The translations under genes were made by a program, and so were the position numbers. DNA of 64,000 nt from Polytrichum commune (Eukaryota > Streptophyta > Polytrichopsida > Polytrichales > Polytrichaceae), in assembly GCA_950295325.1 (NCBI GenBank), contig OX485803.1, forward strand, positions 60,653,554 through 60,717,553, in the 5' to 3' direction. Shown here piece after piece: positions 49,156 to 60,968 of the stretch; positions within the stretch are counted from its first letter, which is position 1; every line of letters starts with the position of its first letter. Under the pieces are notes generated by a model. It did not search any database and had not been told where the DNA came from. It saw only the letters and a list, made by a program, of their open reading frames with translations.

Positions 49156-52100
49156 TCTCGCATGTTCTCCGGAACTTGTCTGTGGGAAGGCGATGCCACT
49201 GCTTTATTCCACTCCATTTCCATGCGCCGTGTACGTCCATCGACATCGACATAGTGCTGTGATTTACCTTGCCATTTCCGGAGCATTTGTCTCTGAGGCC
49301 TTCTACACCATTGTCCTCCCAGCCACATCTGCCACTCTCTGCCGCAGTCGTCACTGGACACATATAGCCCATTCTTACATTGCAATGCACTACCAAAAAG
49401 TTCAAACCCACCCAAATGAAATTATGCAGGGGGGGGGGGGGAAAGCTTGCTTGTGTCGTCGTTCGTCGCTGCTGCTGCAGCGCGCATTGGTCTCTTGCCC
49501 TGCACATGTGTATTGCATGTATCAGCGACCCTATTAGAAACCACAACATGAAAACCAAATATTTTGCAGTGGTATCTGCTTCACTCACCTTTGTGTACGG
49601 GGATCCTGCAGTCGAGCACCCCCTGTATGCATTCCTCTCCGTCGTAGCCTGGTGGCTGGTAGTTCCTGCCCCCGTTGGCCCCTTGTCAACTGTGTTCGCT
49701 CTCACGGCCTGTAATCCTGGTGGTCTACTGGTATCCATCGTGTTTTGCCTTCTCCTCCCCCAATATCCAAGTCTCCCCAAATTCCACAGCGGCTACTTCC
49801 CCGCCTCAAAATATGTCTGCACCTTCTTTGTTAGAATTTTGTCACTGCGTTTTACATTTGCATTGTGCCAACTATGGCCCATTGACACAACATCTGCCTC
49901 AGAGGCACAGGTGCCTCTGTGACAGCGTGTTCAAACATGCGCAGAAAATGTTTCAATGCTCCCATGCACAACATATTCGGCAACCAAATGCCCTCTTCTG
50001 TGCGGACCCTCACATTTACATTCCAGTGCCCAACCCATACTGCACCGTAACTACAGAAGACCAGAAACAAATATGCACGATTGCATGGGGTTGGACTGCC
50101 CCCTGCGGACTGCACACAATGCACACCACATACAACACAACACCCTTGCACGGCCGCCATGAAGCTTTTGGCAACTGCTGGATGGCAAAATGCATGTTTC
50201 TCGTACCTTTGCCGGTACGGGTGCCAAACACCGGCAGCAAACCACCGTTCAGTGTTGCTTCACTTCGGATTCACGTGTGCTTCATGGCAGAATTGGCAAT
50301 TGGACGGTTATCGTCCATTCTTTGGTTGAAACGCTTGTGCACATTTTACCCTGTCTTCACAATACATGTCACCGCCACACATGCCACGTTATTGTGGCTG
50401 AATTTGTTTATAGGCCTCCGACACTCTACAAGATTTTATGCATGAAAGTATGCTTCCCAACATTGCAATCATATATCAACAAGGTTGTTTCCCCCAACTA
50501 TAATCACATGTTATGCCAAATCCGCCACACCCTTCCAGCATGCGCATGGCACATGCGTGCCGCCCAGTCCCAGCCGGGGGCCAACACATGCACACCCCAT
50601 TCAGTGTGCTCTTCCATTGTTGCTGCCAACTGCCTCCCGTGTCGACTGCGACTTATGTGCACATACAAGCGCTCCCGCACAATGTGGCCCTCCAAACTCC
50701 ACGATTTGAATACATTCCAATTCCAATATGGAAGGCTGTTCTGCGTGCCTGCAGCTGGGCGCCAACCACATCCACCCAAATCCGTGCACAGATATAATAC
50801 AATGACAAATCAAATGCACAGTTGCATCACCTATCCTTGTGGCAACATGCCCTCATAACCCCGTGCGTCCTCTCCAACCCCTCCAAACAGCTTCGACACG
50901 TGAACGCCCCGCTTCACTTCACATTTCCCGATTTCACGATCTCCTACACAACATCTCCCTCCATGCACAACGTTTTCTTTTCCCCTCCCATGGTGTCTTG
51001 CCCTTGCCTCCTCCTCCTGTTTACACAAACACAAATATCATTAGGCACAAACATACAATTACACTCGTCATTTTGCAGCTTCCATGGCCGTCTCCGTTTA
51101 TAACATTCACATCATCATTTGTATGTCCACTTAAACCCCCCACCGTTGGCCATATTCTTATAAACAAAACCTTGCCCTTCCTTGGTACCACACAGTCCCA
51201 GTGCATAGCAGACACATAGACTTCAAGCAGGCAAGGTTCATGTGTGGTCGCAGACCACATCCCCCTCAGTTCCAAGATCTCGCCTGTGAATCTTGGGTGT
51301 GGCGTGACAATGTGCGTCCCGCAGTACTGTGTGCGGGACTGCTTCGATCCTAGTTGCGCAACACCTGCTTGATCGCCGCGATTCTTGCTCCTCTGCTGCT
51401 TCGGCTAGCTCTTCACCACCCTTCTGTGTGTTGCCGTTCGTTCCACACCTTTCTCTATACTGCGCATGTGCCCACGCCTCTGTGGAGGGCAATGTTTACC
51501 AACAACAACTCCACCAACCACTGTGATAGTCCATTGGCGGACATGGTTGTCCACGCACCTCACAATCGCGCTTATAGTAGCTACTAGGCGTCATGCTTGC
51601 CAGCGCGATCTGTTGCTCAGAGCAGTCCATGCACTAAAACGATTCTGATGTGATAGTATTTGTGTTCTCCTTGCACACTTTCACATACATCTGCCGCAAT
51701 GCAAACCTCCTTGTGCGCTAGCAACGTTGCCTGCTGCAAGAGAGTTCTGTGCACCGCCGTTTTCTGCGTGGCTTGGCCCAAAGTGCCAGCAACATGGGGT
51801 GCGCACCCCAATCCCAACTGCTAAACGTTGGTCGCCGTTTGGGACATGCCGTGCCATCTGGGCAGTTGGCAGCACATACGCCATGTTTAGCCCGTCTCGG
51901 CGCCTAGGCTGTAATCGCCCTTGATATCCAGTATGGGCCCTCCACGATTGGCAATGCCACTTGGGTTCTCTGCACCACCAGAGTGGCGGCTCTGCAGAGT
52001 GTGTACAGTGTGCACGCGTGTCCCGCCTGTCAAGTACGCACCATTAATATGCGTATAGATCCAGTAACTGAGGCTGCACAGTTCCTCCACTCCTAGAAAC
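49156..52100. other. Island 1, upstream part
   Basis: GC- and CpG-rich sequence upstream of the minus-strand transposon gene. Long open frames on both strands overlap each other and none shows a domain. Further 5' exons or the promoter may lie here. A G13 run is at 49429-49441. Composition falls back to the AT-rich background near 52.1 kb. Confidence 0.4.
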
Positions 52101-52451
52101 ATCGAATACCTAACCTCATCATCCTCAACAAAAAAAAATTAGAAAAAACTACCACCCTATCCAACCCTGAAGATATATAGAGCCACATATTGCAAAAGAC
52201 CCCAATACATAGCTACGCTCTTACATAAGCAAACACTCAAAGTATTTAGTATATCACCAATCAGATGATGCATAAGATGCATGAGTTCTACATACTGATG
52301 AATGATTTTTTTTCATTCAAGTGCCAATAAGCACATGCAACCTTTCTCTATTCTATCTTGTTTCAATTTGGCGACGTACAACAACAAAGTTTGTAGGCGC
52401 AAACAAATCTTATATAGTGTGTCCACTACCTATTTGTGCTATGGAACAAAG

Positions 52452-52475
52452 AGTGTGTGTGTGTGTGTGTGTGTG
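52452..52475. repeat. (GT)n microsatellite
   Basis: About twelve tandem GT dinucleotides within AT-rich sequence that separates island 1 from the next CACTA-type terminus. Confidence 0.9.
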
Positions 52476-53602
52476 TTGAGGGGTGGGAGCACACTTGCTC
52501 AAAATTGCCATTTTCAAATTGCTTTTTTGGACCTATTTATGAGATTATTGGGCATGACATGCGCCCAATGTTGGAGAGTTCCATAAAAAAGTCATACCAT
52601 GTTTAAACAATGCATGTTCATTATATGGGGCTCATACAATATTCTTCAACAATTCCTCCTGACTCGAATCTCTAATTCTCTTCGTTTGAATGTGAGTGAT
52701 GCTGAATGAAACACGGATCTTTATCTCTACAATTCACACATGCTAGGAACTTGGAGGCATGTAGCTAGGATATTTGTAAATTGGCAATTGGAGGTGTGTA
52801 GGTGTGTAGGTGTTAGGTGCAAATGCTGCCGTGTGACCATATGAGCACCCCATTTATAGTAAGAGAACATGAAGTGTGTACTTGATGTATCTACAATATA
52901 ACATTGTTGAGTTTCATGGTTGTGTTACATTCAATATTTGGTTTATGACATGGGCCTCCGTCGTCTTGCTTCGTATGAAGAATCTTAAACTTTATGAAGA
53001 GATTCGTGTTGGTATGAATAATATGAATAGTGCCAATATTGTCAGTATGGAGTGTGGCCGCATGAACAATGTATCCTACACATACTATTGGAATGTACAA
53101 TGATTCTTGCGTGCATGCCAGGAGTATAGCTGCACCCAAAATTCCAAAAGTCTGCATCAATATATGAATGATAAACATATAATAGTATTGTTTTGGGGGC
53201 CCGCATGTTCTGCTTGCCATATTTTGTATTCAATGTAACTAGCCCACATGGTTGAATGACGTTATCAAGTAATCATTTTTCCATTTCAGTAAATAACGCC
53301 CATCATAACTCTGCATGGAAACGTTGGCTGCACAAAACCTTTGTCTTGGATCATCGTCCAAAATGGACCTCTACACCGAAAGCTAATGAACGAACTTTGA
53401 ATCTAAGGGCCCGATCGCACCAAGTGGTGTTGGGCCGGGACTGTGCTGTAAAGCTTCCTGCCTGGAAGCTCCAGTCCGGGTATGGTGCTTACCCGGTGCG
53501 TCAGCAGGGTCCAAGACGGGGGGCCGCACCGGGCGGATATGCAACGGAGAGGCCCAAAAAATCATCCATCCCCATCCATCGCTACAGACGAGGCGATGGC
53601 TT
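52476..53602. other. Spacer with a GC-rich patch at about 53395-53600
   Basis: The spacer is AT-rich until about 53395, then about 200 bp are rich in GGCC and CCGGG words. The patch ends at the CACTA-type terminus at 53603. It lies inside a 180-codon open frame (53256-53798) that I do not recognise. Confidence 0.35.
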
Positions 53603-53630
53603 CACTACTAGGAATGGGGGTCCTTTCCCA
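53603..53630 (+). repeat. Second CACTA-type terminus
   Basis: CACTACTAGGAATGGGGGTCC followed by TTTCCCACA closely matches the terminus at 45081 in the same orientation. It would be the left end of a separate element extending to the right. No inverted partner was found in the window. Confidence 0.6.
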
Positions 53631-53785
53631 CACCAGAAGGACATGGATTTGCCAATTGATATCAAGCACGACACGTGTCCTAGCTGGTCCAACCACTGTG
53701 CAAAAATGTTCAGACTATGTGTGCAATTTAGTATATATACAACAAAACGAGATTATGCAACAATACCGAGTGATGTGATTGGTGC

Positions 53786-53812
53786 GACCAATACCTAGCC
53801 GAGGTATTGGTC
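53786..53812. repeat. Hairpin, GACCAATACC stem
   Basis: GACCAATACC and GGTATTGGTC pair perfectly around a 7-nt loop. Related hairpins lie at 55855-55885 and, degenerate, near 56198-56226. Confidence 0.7.
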
Positions 53813-53882
53813 ACAATAGTCACTACATTATGAAATATTGCATAACCTTTTTTCGCTTAGTGGCTACACACATACTGTCACC

Positions 53883-54387
53883 AGGTGTAGCACTTGGGGC
53901 CCCAATTCGTACACTCGGGGCCCGAACTGCTACAACTGGGGCCCGAGTTGAGACACTTCGGGGCCCCAATTCCTGCACTCGGGGCCCGAAGTGCTACAAC
54001 CGGGGCCCGAGTTGAGACACTTCGGGGCCCCAATTCCTGCACTCGGGGCCCGAAGTGCTACAACCGGGGCCCGAGTTGAGACACTTCGGAACCCCAGGTG
54101 TAGCACTTGGGGCCCCAATTTCCTACACTCGGGGCCCCAAGTGCTACAACTGGGGCCCGAGTTGAGACACTTCGGGGCCCCAGGTGTAGCACTTGGGGCC
54201 CCAAATCCTACATTTGGGGCCCGAAGTGCTACAACCGGGGCCCGAGTTGAGACACTTCGGGGCCCCAGGTGTAGCACTTGGGGCCCCAAATCCTACATTT
54301 GGGGCCCGAAGTGCTACAACCGGGGCCCGAGTTGAGACACTTCGGGGCCCCAGGTGTAGCACTTGGGGCCCCAATTCCTACACTCGT
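53883..54387. repeat. GGGGCCC minisatellite, 21-22 bp units in higher-order arrays
   Basis: About 23 consecutive units of 21 or 22 bp each begin GGGGCCC. Four unit types recur: GGGGCCCGAGTTGAGACACT, GGGGCCCGAAGTGCTACAAC, GGGGCCCCAATTCCTACACT and GGGGCCCCAGGTGTAGCACT. They are arranged first as a 64-bp triplet and then as an 85-bp quartet. The array lacks stops in several frames on both strands, giving spurious open frames. Because 64 and 85 are not multiples of three, the frame shifts at each repeat, which argues against coding. It starts about 280 bp inside the CACTA-type terminus at 53603, where CACTA elements carry subterminal repeats. Confidence 0.93.
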
Positions 54388-55854
54388 CCACATTATATAT
54401 ATTGAATACAAAATGATAACCTATAATTTATCCCAACACCTTCACATACAATCCATAATCCCCCAAATCCTTGAATTTCTGAATACTTTGCTGTCGTCTT
54501 TGATTGGTAAAAACGTTCCCTAATCTGAACTCCTACAAACTCACCTACCAGACTATAATCGCACTTTTCATATAGTAACTCATTTTGTGCTTCGTCCTCC
54601 ACATGTCTCAAGAATAGTGTACTCACATCTCTCTCGGACTAACACTTGACCTCCCAATTCCTAACATTTCATATGCCTTCCACATGTCTTGGATCATCCA
54701 TACCTGGTTTTTCTCCTATACAACAGGCCCCACATCTTCATCTGCTTTGAGAACGTAACTCCCTCTGAATCTCACTTCACAGTGCTCTTTGCTTCTACAA
54801 CAATGGAATTGGCTCTGCACAGTTTAGTCGATATGGGCACTCCAACCTCTTTGTCTTCGAGCAGTGGCAAATTCCAGTTTCTCGCATTTTATGTAACATC
54901 GGCTGCCTCGGCCATTGGTTTGACTGAGATATTCCAATATGAGCAATCATTCAATCGCCACCTATGCCCACTGGTTTTACGGACATGTTTAGGTTTTAGT
55001 GTTTACTCCGCTCTTCATTGATAGTTTCATTTGTTCGCTCTTGCATTAATACTACATGTCTCCTTCTACACTATGTTGAAGTGTTATTAATTCACAAAAA
55101 AATGGTTTGGCATGTACCGATTTTATAAAGCATATTGTTGTACTCTTTGACAATGACTGTCACAGGCTTCTGTGGTCACTAGTTCAGTTGCCTCTATTTA
55201 TATCAACCTCCCTCACATTCAGAATTCCAAATGAATCCAACAACAATCTTCCCATTTCGCAAACATACACTCTTACATTTTGAAATGGTCCCCATTCTTC
55301 TCTTATATCTCAAGTTCGCATACAACTTACTCATAACTCTTAACACAATGAACTGCATTTACCACGAAAAAACGAACATTTACAATCTCTCACACACGAA
55401 AAAATATAGTTAGCCATTACCATGGATGTGTAACTTGTATTCACAATAACATTATGCTTGATCCAAAATCTCCAATCGCACAATCACTGCAGCAATTGCT
55501 AATTTATTTATAGACAATAATTGAGCTCTAGCCCTCACACAAAGCACGTGTTGAGGGAAAACATATTATGAGTTTTAGAATGCACTGAAAAGGTTCTAAG
55601 AATGTTGTGTATTTCTCTCCTCCATTTGCCTGCTCGCTGTCGGGGGGGCGGGGCCAAGATGATAGATCTAATTGCCTGCACTCAACCTGCACTGAACTTG
55701 CACATGAGATAGATAGATACATTCAATTTGCCAAACATGAACAGTGTGATGATTTTCGCATACCCATGGCAGTGCCGTAAAGTCTTCGCACATGGTGCCT
55801 TGGACAAACACTTTGAATGAAATGTATGGAAGATTATGGAATGTTGAAGCTAAT
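54388..55854. other. No gene recognised
   Basis: AT-rich sequence after the minisatellite. A short GC-rich tract lies near 55640. Open frames are short and unrecognised. Confidence 0.4.
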
Positions 55855-55885
55855 GTGACTAATACCCTCGCTGGGTATTAGTCAC
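55855..55885. repeat. Hairpin, GTGACTAATACCC stem
   Basis: GTGACTAATACCC and GGGTATTAGTCAC pair perfectly around a 5-nt loop. The complementarity continues more weakly outward (CATTAG, ATTCCATAAT). The right half plus about 70 bp downstream, ending AATATTATTTTATTGT, recurs directly at about 56210-56300. Confidence 0.75.
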
Positions 55886-56209
55886 ATTAGTCACATAATT
55901 CCATAATGTTCCATAATATTATTTTATTGTATTGCAAAGCAAAGCATTCCCATGATAGACATGATACAAACCAACACAACAACATAAATATTAGGGCATT
56001 CTAACCGTTTGTCAATGTAAAGTTAAATTAAAACTTAATTTAACCTTAAAATTTATAAAAATAAGTCACAAAATCCAATGTTATAAGAGCTTGTAAAATT
56101 GAAAACTCTTTGATGTGGCAACTACCCCAAAAATGATCACAAACTTAGGCCTCGGGGTGTGGGAGTTGTGCAAGATTATATGTTGTTGTCATTAATGTGT
56201 CTATTACCT

Positions 56210-56300
56210 TGCCTGGGTATTAGTCATATTAGTAACATAATTCCACAATCATCTAAAATATTATTTTATTGTCTATTAAATTGCATGCCCACCATTCATA
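56210..56300. repeat. Direct copy of the segment right of the 55.9-kb hairpin
   Basis: GGGTATTAGTCATATTAGTA followed by ACATAATTCCACAAT and AATATTATTTTATTGT matches 55873-55934 with a few differences. The left hairpin arm is degenerate here. Confidence 0.65.
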
Positions 56301-57659
56301 TGATATAGTTATTTTGATTGCAATTCAGTATGAAATATTTATTGTGCATATGTGTCCTTAAAATAGAATATGTTTTCCTCCATCATATTTCACCATCATG
56401 TGTAGTGTGGAGTCTTTTGCGACCCCTCAACAAAATGCTATTTCAATGCATTTATATTAAAAAACATGAACATCATGTATAGTACCACATATATAGTAGT
56501 TGATGCATTTCATGCGCATGGCATGTGTTTACACATAGAGTCTGCATTTTGGGTACATGTGTTGCACAAGATTATGGAATTGGTCGAATAAAGCCATGCC
56601 TCTCTTTTATTATACAAATAAACATGGAAACTTCAATGCGTGAAATATGGAAGGGTACTTAGGTGGGTTACAGAGTTTGTTTTGATGCCATAATTAACTT
56701 GAACGACCCGCATTGGTCCAGTGTGCACATATGGGAGCATTGTTACTTCACAATAACCACCAACTAATAGGGGATATATTTTTTTATGCACCGAAAAGAT
56801 ATCGTAAGTGACAATTCCCATCCTTCAAATTCTAGAACTTATTGTGTAACTTTAGTTCACATACTTCTCAATGCCCTTATGCTCAACCCAATCTTTGTGA
56901 ATAACAACATCTTAAGCATGCTATCCATCCCTAAATCATTTGAATTTTTTTGTATATTGAGTTCATATTGTGCTATTTTTTGCGGGAAGGCTTGGATATT
57001 TCTCTTTTTCAGTTCAACCCACCACATATTGTGGAAGTACAGAAAGTATTCTAAAAACCATTATGACACATGTTTGTACTTGCTAGAATCGAATTGCAAC
57101 CCATAAGGTGGAGCTCAAGCTTTGAGATGCTATATTTAAATTAGCAATTCTCGGTGTTTTGAGGTTAGTTAACATTAGTTCGAACCCAACTTGAATAACA
57201 AAACGTAAACATTTTACAAGATATTTGGTGCCACTTATTATTCACAACTATGGAATACTATAACTTTATATTCTAAGATTGTTTTTTTTGTATGGAGTTG
57301 ATTGTTTTAGAGTAAAATATAGCATAATACATATTAAGAATATGTATGATGCTTACGTTTAAAAAAGGATAGGAGATGATGGCAAATATAGAACCCATTT
57401 GTGTGCCAAAGCGAACAATATTTGTTTGTGAATATTTGGGGCCTATATTGATTAAATTCATTGTATTTATTTGTGTGCCAATTTTGCATTTGATTTCACA
57501 TTCCCGTAAGACTAAAACTTTCCAAAAATTGCGACTTTTGCATCCATTCACAAAGTTTGCAGCCTCCAAAGGCAGGCGGTCGATGGGCAATCATTGGGAG
57601 CTTCCATGGCATTATGGAGGTCGTTAAATCCCATCAATTCCCATAATTTCGTGTTCGTC
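56301..57659. other. No gene recognised
   Basis: AT-rich spacer before the second GC-rich island, with only short unrecognised frames. Confidence 0.4.
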
Positions 57660-59141
57660 GCACATCAACTGATGTGATGTCTTGGTGGAGTGTTCTCATT
57701 ACAATTAACGTCGACAACCTCAAGGCTTGTGCCTGCACCTGCCCTCACACTGCCATCGCGAATATGTCTACAGCACTTGTTCGCACAGTTCCGGATCTCG
57801 GCGCATACACGAGCTGCATCCCATGCAGGTTCGAGTTCCACTTTACAATTGCGAAGCATTCAGACTGAAGGTCCCACAACCTCGAACCTCCACCCATTTC
57901 TTGGGTTTTTGCTTTTCCCCACACTGATTCTCATGAGTTCCCCACCACCTGCATGATGTTGTCGCCTAAATCCTATTCTGCTGTTGCGCTTGTGTGTTCG
58001 TTTGGTTTTTTTTTCTCCCATCGGTTCATGCACGTTTGCCAGAGCGTCCTGGCTCACATCGGAGTTGCTCTTTCAGTCGTCGCCTCCAGCTGGACCCTCC
58101 AATGTATGTCGTTTGCCTTACTGGTTTACCAACCACCTTCTTCTCATGAAGGCACTGTGTATCTCCCTTCTCTTGAACTGACAAGCTAACCCGCCCCCTC
58201 ACGCATCTCGCATTTGCTGCACCCCAGTTTTGCGATACAGTTGTGAGCCGGTCGTCTAGGTTTTCGCAGGTGGGATTCTTAGGTGGTTCTGATAATTGCC
58301 ATGATGCTGCTAGTTCGTGATTGCGAGAAGCGGCGAGGGGGATGACTGAGGCGCAGGAGATGCTAGACTAGTACTTCAGTGTTTTCACTCCAGTGTTGGA
58401 CGTCGGTGTTTGAGCTTTTCTTTATTTTCTGTTTTTCTGCATAGATTCCTACAACAACATGAAATTCGGAGTATTGGTGCAGATTTTTAAGTTACTTGTG
58501 TCCGTGGCATTGCTTGGCCAACTAGCTCTGTTCATGCATGGGTCAAGCAGTAGATTCAAGATTAAACAGTCTGGATGCGTGAATCCCAGAACTAACAATT
58601 GAATATGAAGTTATGTTTTGTTTGCTATTCACCAAACGTGCAGCAGCTCTAAACGTGATGCATGCATAGTCCTCCTGGAAGTATGTGATGCAGATGCAAT
58701 ACAGAAGTCAATAAATTTGGGGTGGGTGGTTTGCAGGTGACTACTTCGTGTGTTTGGTGCCAAACAACATGGCAACACCCGACACGCGTGTCGTCCGAGA
58801 ACCTGCCCGCCATTGTCATGGGGAGCCTGTGTCCGCACATATATGGCAGGGTGTGGGGGAGGGGCCATTCCGCGCGCACGGGCGCAAGAAACATAAAGGC
58901 AGAAGTCCGCGCGTCCAACAGTCTCCGGACAAACACAGATTGGGGAAACTCCCTCGAATGCCCGAGGCGACTGTCCCCCACCCTTATACTTCATCCCTAC
59001 ATAGCAATTGGTTTTTTGCAATACATTGTTTGTCATCAGTGTGTGTGTGCAAGTTGTATTTTGTGAAGGCCGAGCATGCCATATTGCCTGCCATTCACAT
59101 TGTACGTGACATTATAGTTTTATATCCTTGTGCAGAGGGAC
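57660..59141. other. Island 2, upstream part
   Basis: Composition rises to GC- and CpG-rich. I looked for a counterpart of the Transposase_24-like exon of island 1 and found none. Upstream exons or the promoter of the plus-strand gene may lie here. A possible splice acceptor (TTGTGCAG) ends at 59135, so the first exon may not be at 59142. Confidence 0.35.
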
Positions 59142-60968
59142 ATGAATGTTGCACATGCACGGAACTCTCAGTGTGAGCCTCACTACGGCTATGGCTATGT
59201 CCCAAATCCATATCTACACCCATACCACGATTACGCGGCACTGACGCAATCTGCATATGGACCACCACAACCAACACTGGCTCCATATCCGTATGGCGGA
59301 TATGGAGCACCACACCATAAAGGACGAAGACGCGGGTTGCAGGAAACGTCGAGCTCCCCCCAGAGTAGCAGCAACAAGTCTGCACATTTAAACGAGTTGG
59401 AGACAGAGTGCGCGAATGCAACTGACGTCAAAGGAGCTGCGGATGTCTTGCAGACATCCAACCCTGTAACAGCGGGGACTGCAACTGCAACGAAGGACAG
59501 CGTGGCTTGTCAACAGGAGTCGCGGCAGGGTGCAACATCCAAGGGGGCTCCGGATGTGGTATGCACTCGTCTTTGATGATTACTTGTGTAGGTCGCATAA
59601 ATTGAAAGCAAAACCAATCATGCGCAATTGTGAATGTAATTGGCGTGTCATTTTCCACAACATGGCCATTTCGCATGTAACAACATTAGCACAATGCAAG
59701 CCCAAGCTGCGAGTGATGTTGTAATGACGCCTTACATATGCGTATGCAGCACGAAGACGACGAGCAACCGCTCTCCCAAGTCTTCCGCGTTGCGACTCCG
59801 CAAGGGCATTGCAATACTTGTGGACAACCAACTAAGGCCAGCTGGCAATCAGAGGCAGAGAAGATGCTCGGGATTCTCGACAAGAGGGTCGCAATAGTTG
59901 AGGATAGACTGGGGAGTGTAGTGGATGGGATAGCCAAAATTATTGCGGAATTGGGTGCACGAAGTCATGGATGTGGAAAGGACGTCGAAGCAAGGACATC
60001 CGCACACATACGCAACATGTCACACGCACCTGTGCATGATGCCACAACAACCCCCTTGCAGCAGCAGCAAGGAGAGAGCCCAAAACAGGCGGGAGGCATG
60101 GATGCAGAGAAGCCGTCTTCTCCACGTCCTGCGAAACAAAGTAATGCGAACGATGTCGATGATCGCGGAGCCATTTTGGACCACCCAATTGTTGTGGGCG
60201 ATGACGCGTCGAGCTCTGGTGGGAACAAGGGGTGCAACATGGAAGGGAGCCCGAGCAAAGGGGCAATCATCTCAAAGCGCGTGCATGCCAATCCGCGGCA
60301 GCGCGTCGTCCCTTTTGCAGGCAGCCTGAACGGGCCGCAGCCTCGCGTGGCACCTGTTGTTGCACGCGAAGGCACTGCTTTCTATGTTGCCCCGCACGCG
60401 CCTATGCAGAAGGACCCCTCTGGGTATGCTGGCGGCACAGACTCTGGACGAACGCTGGAACCCGCTTTCGTGCCTCCAGTGTTGGAGCCAAAGAGATCCG
60501 GAGTGAGCATTTTTCCCAACCTAGTGAATATTGTGTTTGGTATTGCATGTGCACTGTTGGCTGCTTTGTATGTATTGTTCCAGGTTTCACCGGCACGCAT
60601 CAAATGTTTAACACTGACTGGTGTTTTCTCGCACACAGGTTCCACTGAGGCACAACACCAAGTGTTGGGTCTTGCACCCAGGATTCAACAAGGAGGTCGT
60701 GGGAGTGGCCAAAGCGGGTGTGCACAACAAGTCCCGCAGCCACCAGAAGCATTTGGTATCCGCATGCAGAGACGGGGAGCAGTACATATTGTTCAAAAAA
60801 ATCTTCCGCCACGACACTCCACTCCTCTACCCCGATGATCCTTGCATTGGCCAAAACAAAATGTGCGATGCCGTTGTATGGAATTCTGGGAGGCCCGAGA
60901 AGTGGGTGCGATGGGCGTGCAAGTACTTGCACGAAGTAACAGAGGAGGGCGCAACGGACTGGGTATAG
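59142..60968 (+). CDS. CACTA-related three-exon gene sharing the C-terminal domain of island 1
   Basis: Inferred exons are 59142-59558, 59750-60502 and 60639-60968, all joined in phase 0 (donors GTG|GTATGC and GGA|GTGAGC; acceptors ATGCAG and ACACAG), giving about 499 residues with no internal stop. The N-terminal exon is rich in Tyr, Gly and Pro (YGYGYVPNPYLHPY). The middle exon starts with a CNTCG motif and a predicted coiled-coil-like stretch (ILDKRVAIVEDRLGSVVDGI), then a low-complexity region. The last exon (KCWVLHP...GEQYILFKKI...LLYPDDPCIG...KWVRWACKYLHEV) aligns with the last exon of the minus-strand gene at 46.5 kb, and the intron just before it is in the same place and phase. This domain resembles DUF8039-type domains of CACTA proteins. 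No Transposase_24-like or catalytic transposase domain is visible. Expression and the true start are unknown. Confidence 0.55.

Noticed and set aside
45081-53630. The two CACTACTAGGAA motifs as both ends of one element
   Set aside because: They are in the same orientation. A CACTA element needs its ends inverted.
53883-54387. CRISPR-like array
   Set aside because: The units are contiguous without unique spacers and the genome is a plant's. It is a minisatellite.
53894-54523. Overlapping Gly/Pro-rich open frames across the minisatellite on both strands
   Set aside because: They arise because the 21-22 bp unit lacks stops. The 64- and 85-bp periods shift frame at every repeat and there is no coding context.
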